The position numbers were made by a program, and so were the translations under genes. From the NCBI RefSeq assembly GCF_003864295.1, contig NZ_BDQK01000009.1, positions 1-64,000 of the forward strand: a stretch of 64,000 nucleotides of DNA. Reading direction: 5' to 3'. The notes beneath the pieces were generated by a model. The model made no database searches, had not been told where the DNA came from, and was given only the letters and a program-made list of their open reading frames with translations. Positions 62,240 through 64,000 of the stretch are shown here, one piece after another. Numbering within the stretch: position 1 is the stretch's first letter; the number at the start of each line of letters is the position of its first letter. Source of the stretch: Aphanothece sacrum FPU1. GTDB taxonomy: Bacteria > Cyanobacteriota > Cyanobacteriia > Cyanobacteriales > Microcystaceae.

Positions 62240-63223
62240 ATGAATTTAATTCGCGTTCCCCCTTCTTGGCATATTTCTGAACATAAAATAACTGATTCCT
62301 CTGTTTATTTTAATCGCCGTAACTTTATCAAATCGATAATTGGAGCAGGAATTGGAGCTAGTTTAATTCCCTTAACTGGTTGTGAAAAATTATCTTCTCA
62401 AACTGCGTTAGAAGATAGTCTAAAGCTTGCTAAAATAAACAATTATCAGAAAAATAGAAATTTTATTAACGTAGGTCGTCCCGTAACTGAAGAAATATTA
62501 GCGGGACAATATAATAATTTTTATGAATTTGGGGGAACTAAAAATATTTGGTCAGAAGCTCAAAAATTACCTCTAGATAATTGGAAAGTTGAAGTCACTG
62601 GACTGGTCAAAAATCCCAAAACTTATGATCTCGATGATCTCAAAACAAAATTTCCCTTAGAAGAAAGAATTTATCGTTTTCGTTGTGTAGAAGCTTGGTC
62701 AATGGTATTACCTTGGATTGGATTTCCCATGAAAGCTTTAATTCAAGCAGTTGAACCAACTTCTCAAGCTAAATTTGTCAGATTTACTTCTTTTTATGAT
62801 CCTAAGATTACACAAGGGCCAGGCTTTCATTTAGGTTCCCTTCCTTGGCCTTATCAAGAAAGTTTAAAAATAGAAGAAATGGCTAATGAATTAGCCTTTT
62901 TTGCTGTAGGAATTTATGGTCATGATTTACCTAAACAACATGGCGCACCCTTGCGGATGGTGACTCCTTGGAAATATGGTTTTAAGGGAGCTAAATCTAT
63001 TGTTAAAATCGAATTTATTGAACAACAACCCCCTACTTATTGGCATACACTGGTTCCAAATGAATATGATTTTGAAGCCAATGTTAACCCCAATAAACCC
63101 CATCCCCGTTGGTCACAAGCAACAGAAAAATTTATTAGTAAAGGGCCAGGATTATCTTGGGATATTAAAGAAACTTTGCCCTATAATGGATATGGTCAAT
63201 ATGTGAGTAGTTTGTATAATTAA
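62240..63223 (+). CDS. msrP: Protein-methionine-sulfoxide reductase catalytic subunit MsrP (YedY)
   Basis: Periplasmic molybdopterin enzyme of the sulfite-oxidase family that reduces methionine sulfoxide in exported proteins. The N-terminus has a twin-arginine signal (NRRNFIKSIIGAGIGASLIP). NNFYEFGGTKNIW, YRFRCVEAWSMVLPW with the Cys that binds molybdenum, and HGAPLRMVTPWKYGFKGAKS are the YedY motifs. ATG 62240 is preferred to GTG 62198 because the Tat signal then lies at the usual distance. No msrQ-like heme subunit is adjacent; electrons may come from another membrane protein. Confidence 0.93.
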   Translation: MNLIRVPPSWHISEHKITDSSVYFNRRNFIKSIIGAGIGASLIPLTGCEKLSSQTALEDSLKLAKINNYQKNRNFINVGRPVTEEILAGQYNNFYEFGGTKNIWSEAQKLPLDNWKVEVTGLVKNPKTYDLDDLKTKFPLEERIYRFRCVEAWSMVLPWIGFPMKALIQAVEPTSQAKFVRFTSFYDPKITQGPGFHLGSLPWPYQESLKIEEMANELAFFAVGIYGHDLPKQHGAPLRMVTPWKYGFKGAKSIVKIEFIEQQPPTYWHTLVPNEYDFEANVNPNKPHPRWSQATEKFISKGPGLSWDIKETLPYNGYGQYVSSLYN

Positions 63224-63434
63224 TCGTAGTTACAATGATTAAAATATAAGTAATTGTTTTTACTAAAAAATTGTATATATCAGTATTTTTATGTAGAAAA
63301 TATCAAGTTTACAATTCATTGTTATTACTCCATGGACTTATTTAAAATCCCGTTAGAGTCATTATTTTTACGGATGTTTGATATTAAAAGTCAATGCTAG
63401 ATTGGAAAAAAAACAACATTTAGAACTTAAAATA

Positions 63435-64000
63435 ATGATTTTTATTTCCCCCAAATCTACATATACTATTAATTCGGTTTTGACCTTAGAAGAGCTTCAA
63501 TATCAGTCCACATTAGTTGAGCTTTTACAATATCGAGCTATCCACCAATCAGAGAAAAAAGCCTATACATTTCTTAAAAATGGAGAAAGCGAATTAATCA
63601 CCCTAACCTATGGAGAACTAGATTTAGAGGCAAGAAAGATAGCAGCTAAATTACAATCATTAAATATGGTAGGGGAAAGAGCATTATTGTTATATAATCC
63701 AGGAATTGAGTTTATTAGTGCTTTTTTTGGTTGTTTATATGCAGGAGTTATTGGAGTTCCTCTATATCCTCCCAAGCGTAACCAAAACTTATCAAGAATT
63801 CAATCGATCATAAATAATTGTAGTGCAAAATTAGCCTTAACCACCCAAGACATCTCAGAAACAGTAGAAAAGCATTTTGATAACACACCTGAGTTAGCAA
63901 AGTTACAGTGGTTAACTACGGATAACGATAGGGGAAGTTTAGAGTTAACCTGGGAAAAACCAGAAATTACCAGTGATTCCCTTGCCTTTCTGCAATATAC
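63435..64000 (+). CDS. Fatty acyl-AMP ligase domain (FAAL), 3' end beyond the window
   Basis: The first 188 residues of an adenylate-forming enzyme. LVELLQYRAIHQSEKKAYTF opens a FAAL-type domain, LTYGELDLEARKIAAKLQSL follows, and GVPLYPPKRNQNLSRIQSI is the FAAL-specific segment. The core ATP motif should come just after the edge (DSLAFLQYT is visible). In cyanobacteria such ligases are stand-alone or form the loading part of polyketide synthases, including olefin synthases; which applies is unknown. An in-frame TTG eleven codons upstream is a possible alternative start. Confidence 0.87.
   Translation, partial: MIFISPKSTYTINSVLTLEELQYQSTLVELLQYRAIHQSEKKAYTFLKNGESELITLTYGELDLEARKIAAKLQSLNMVGERALLLYNPGIEFISAFFGCLYAGVIGVPLYPPKRNQNLSRIQSIINNCSAKLALTTQDISETVEKHFDNTPELAKLQWLTTDNDRGSLELTWEKPEITSDSLAFLQY

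Overview
The window is AT-rich cyanobacterial chromosome. Lineage-specific genes include rpaB, a Ycf55-type protein fused to a receiver domain, a CikA-like kinase, CobN, a nuclease-like Uma2 protein, DUF29, DUF4079, a DICT-domain kinase and purS/purQ. Roughly thirty copies of the HIP1 palindrome GCGATCGC are scattered through genes on both strands. Gene content and base composition fit a unicellular or colonial Crocosphaera/Cyanothece/Gloeothece-like cyanobacterium, but the species cannot be fixed from the sequence alone.

Layout. 1-4550 is accessory: the end of a ceramide-type glycosyltransferase, two small unknown genes, an OLD-like ATPase with a TOPRIM-like (DUF3226) partner broken by a stop codon, a nuclease-fold protein, an S4 protein, and a DUF6887/DUF6888 pair whose second member is also broken. 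4572-7477 holds a phosphohexomutase, a DUF4079 membrane protein and a DsbA-like lipoprotein. 7552-8930 holds a RelE-type toxin-antitoxin pair, a DUF29 gene and a decayed gene. 9134-15386 holds aspS, a P-type Ca2+-ATPase and a GT39 mannosyltransferase. 15554-16729 holds a broken HigA antitoxin and an intact MNT/HEPN pair. 16768-24032 is core: radA, rpaB, two tRNA-Leu genes, an M48 protease, a TPR protein, an A-type Fe-S carrier, a SpoU-type RNA methyltransferase and murA. 24140-25540 has a hairpin of unknown role, a J-domain/pentapeptide protein and toxin-antitoxin remnants.

25553-35508 holds cobN, the CikA-like kinase, nanE, an RDD protein, a coiled-coil protein and serS. 36606-44696 is bounded by two inverted copies of a 176-bp MITE-like element and contains a secreted five-repeat protein, a RibD-like reductase, a COG3146-type protein, purS-purQ, a Uma2 gene, a pyruvate kinase relic, a PAP2 phosphatase and a second GT39 enzyme. 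44722-52728 holds a HAD phosphatase, a broken Rpn/DUF4351 gene, a Ser/Thr kinase with WD40 repeats, bioF, a Fur-family regulator, the receiver-Ycf55 protein and tRNA-Asp. 53386-64000 holds an RTX calcium-binding protein, two conserved small proteins, hemF, a PD-(D/E)XK protein, a VOC-like protein, a methyltransferase, the DICT/GAF kinase, msrP and the first part of a fatty acyl-AMP ligase that may open a polyketide or olefin-synthase locus beyond the edge.

The main theme beyond housekeeping is decay of small accessory genes. Four carry a single in-frame stop in an otherwise open frame (TAA, TAG, TGA, TGA). BrnT, RelE, pyruvate kinase and one unrecognised gene survive as shreds. Heptanucleotide repeats and MITE ends lie among them, one repeat inside cobN. 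No CRISPR array, rRNA, intact transposase or prophage was seen. All names rest on motif recognition by eye; no database search was run.
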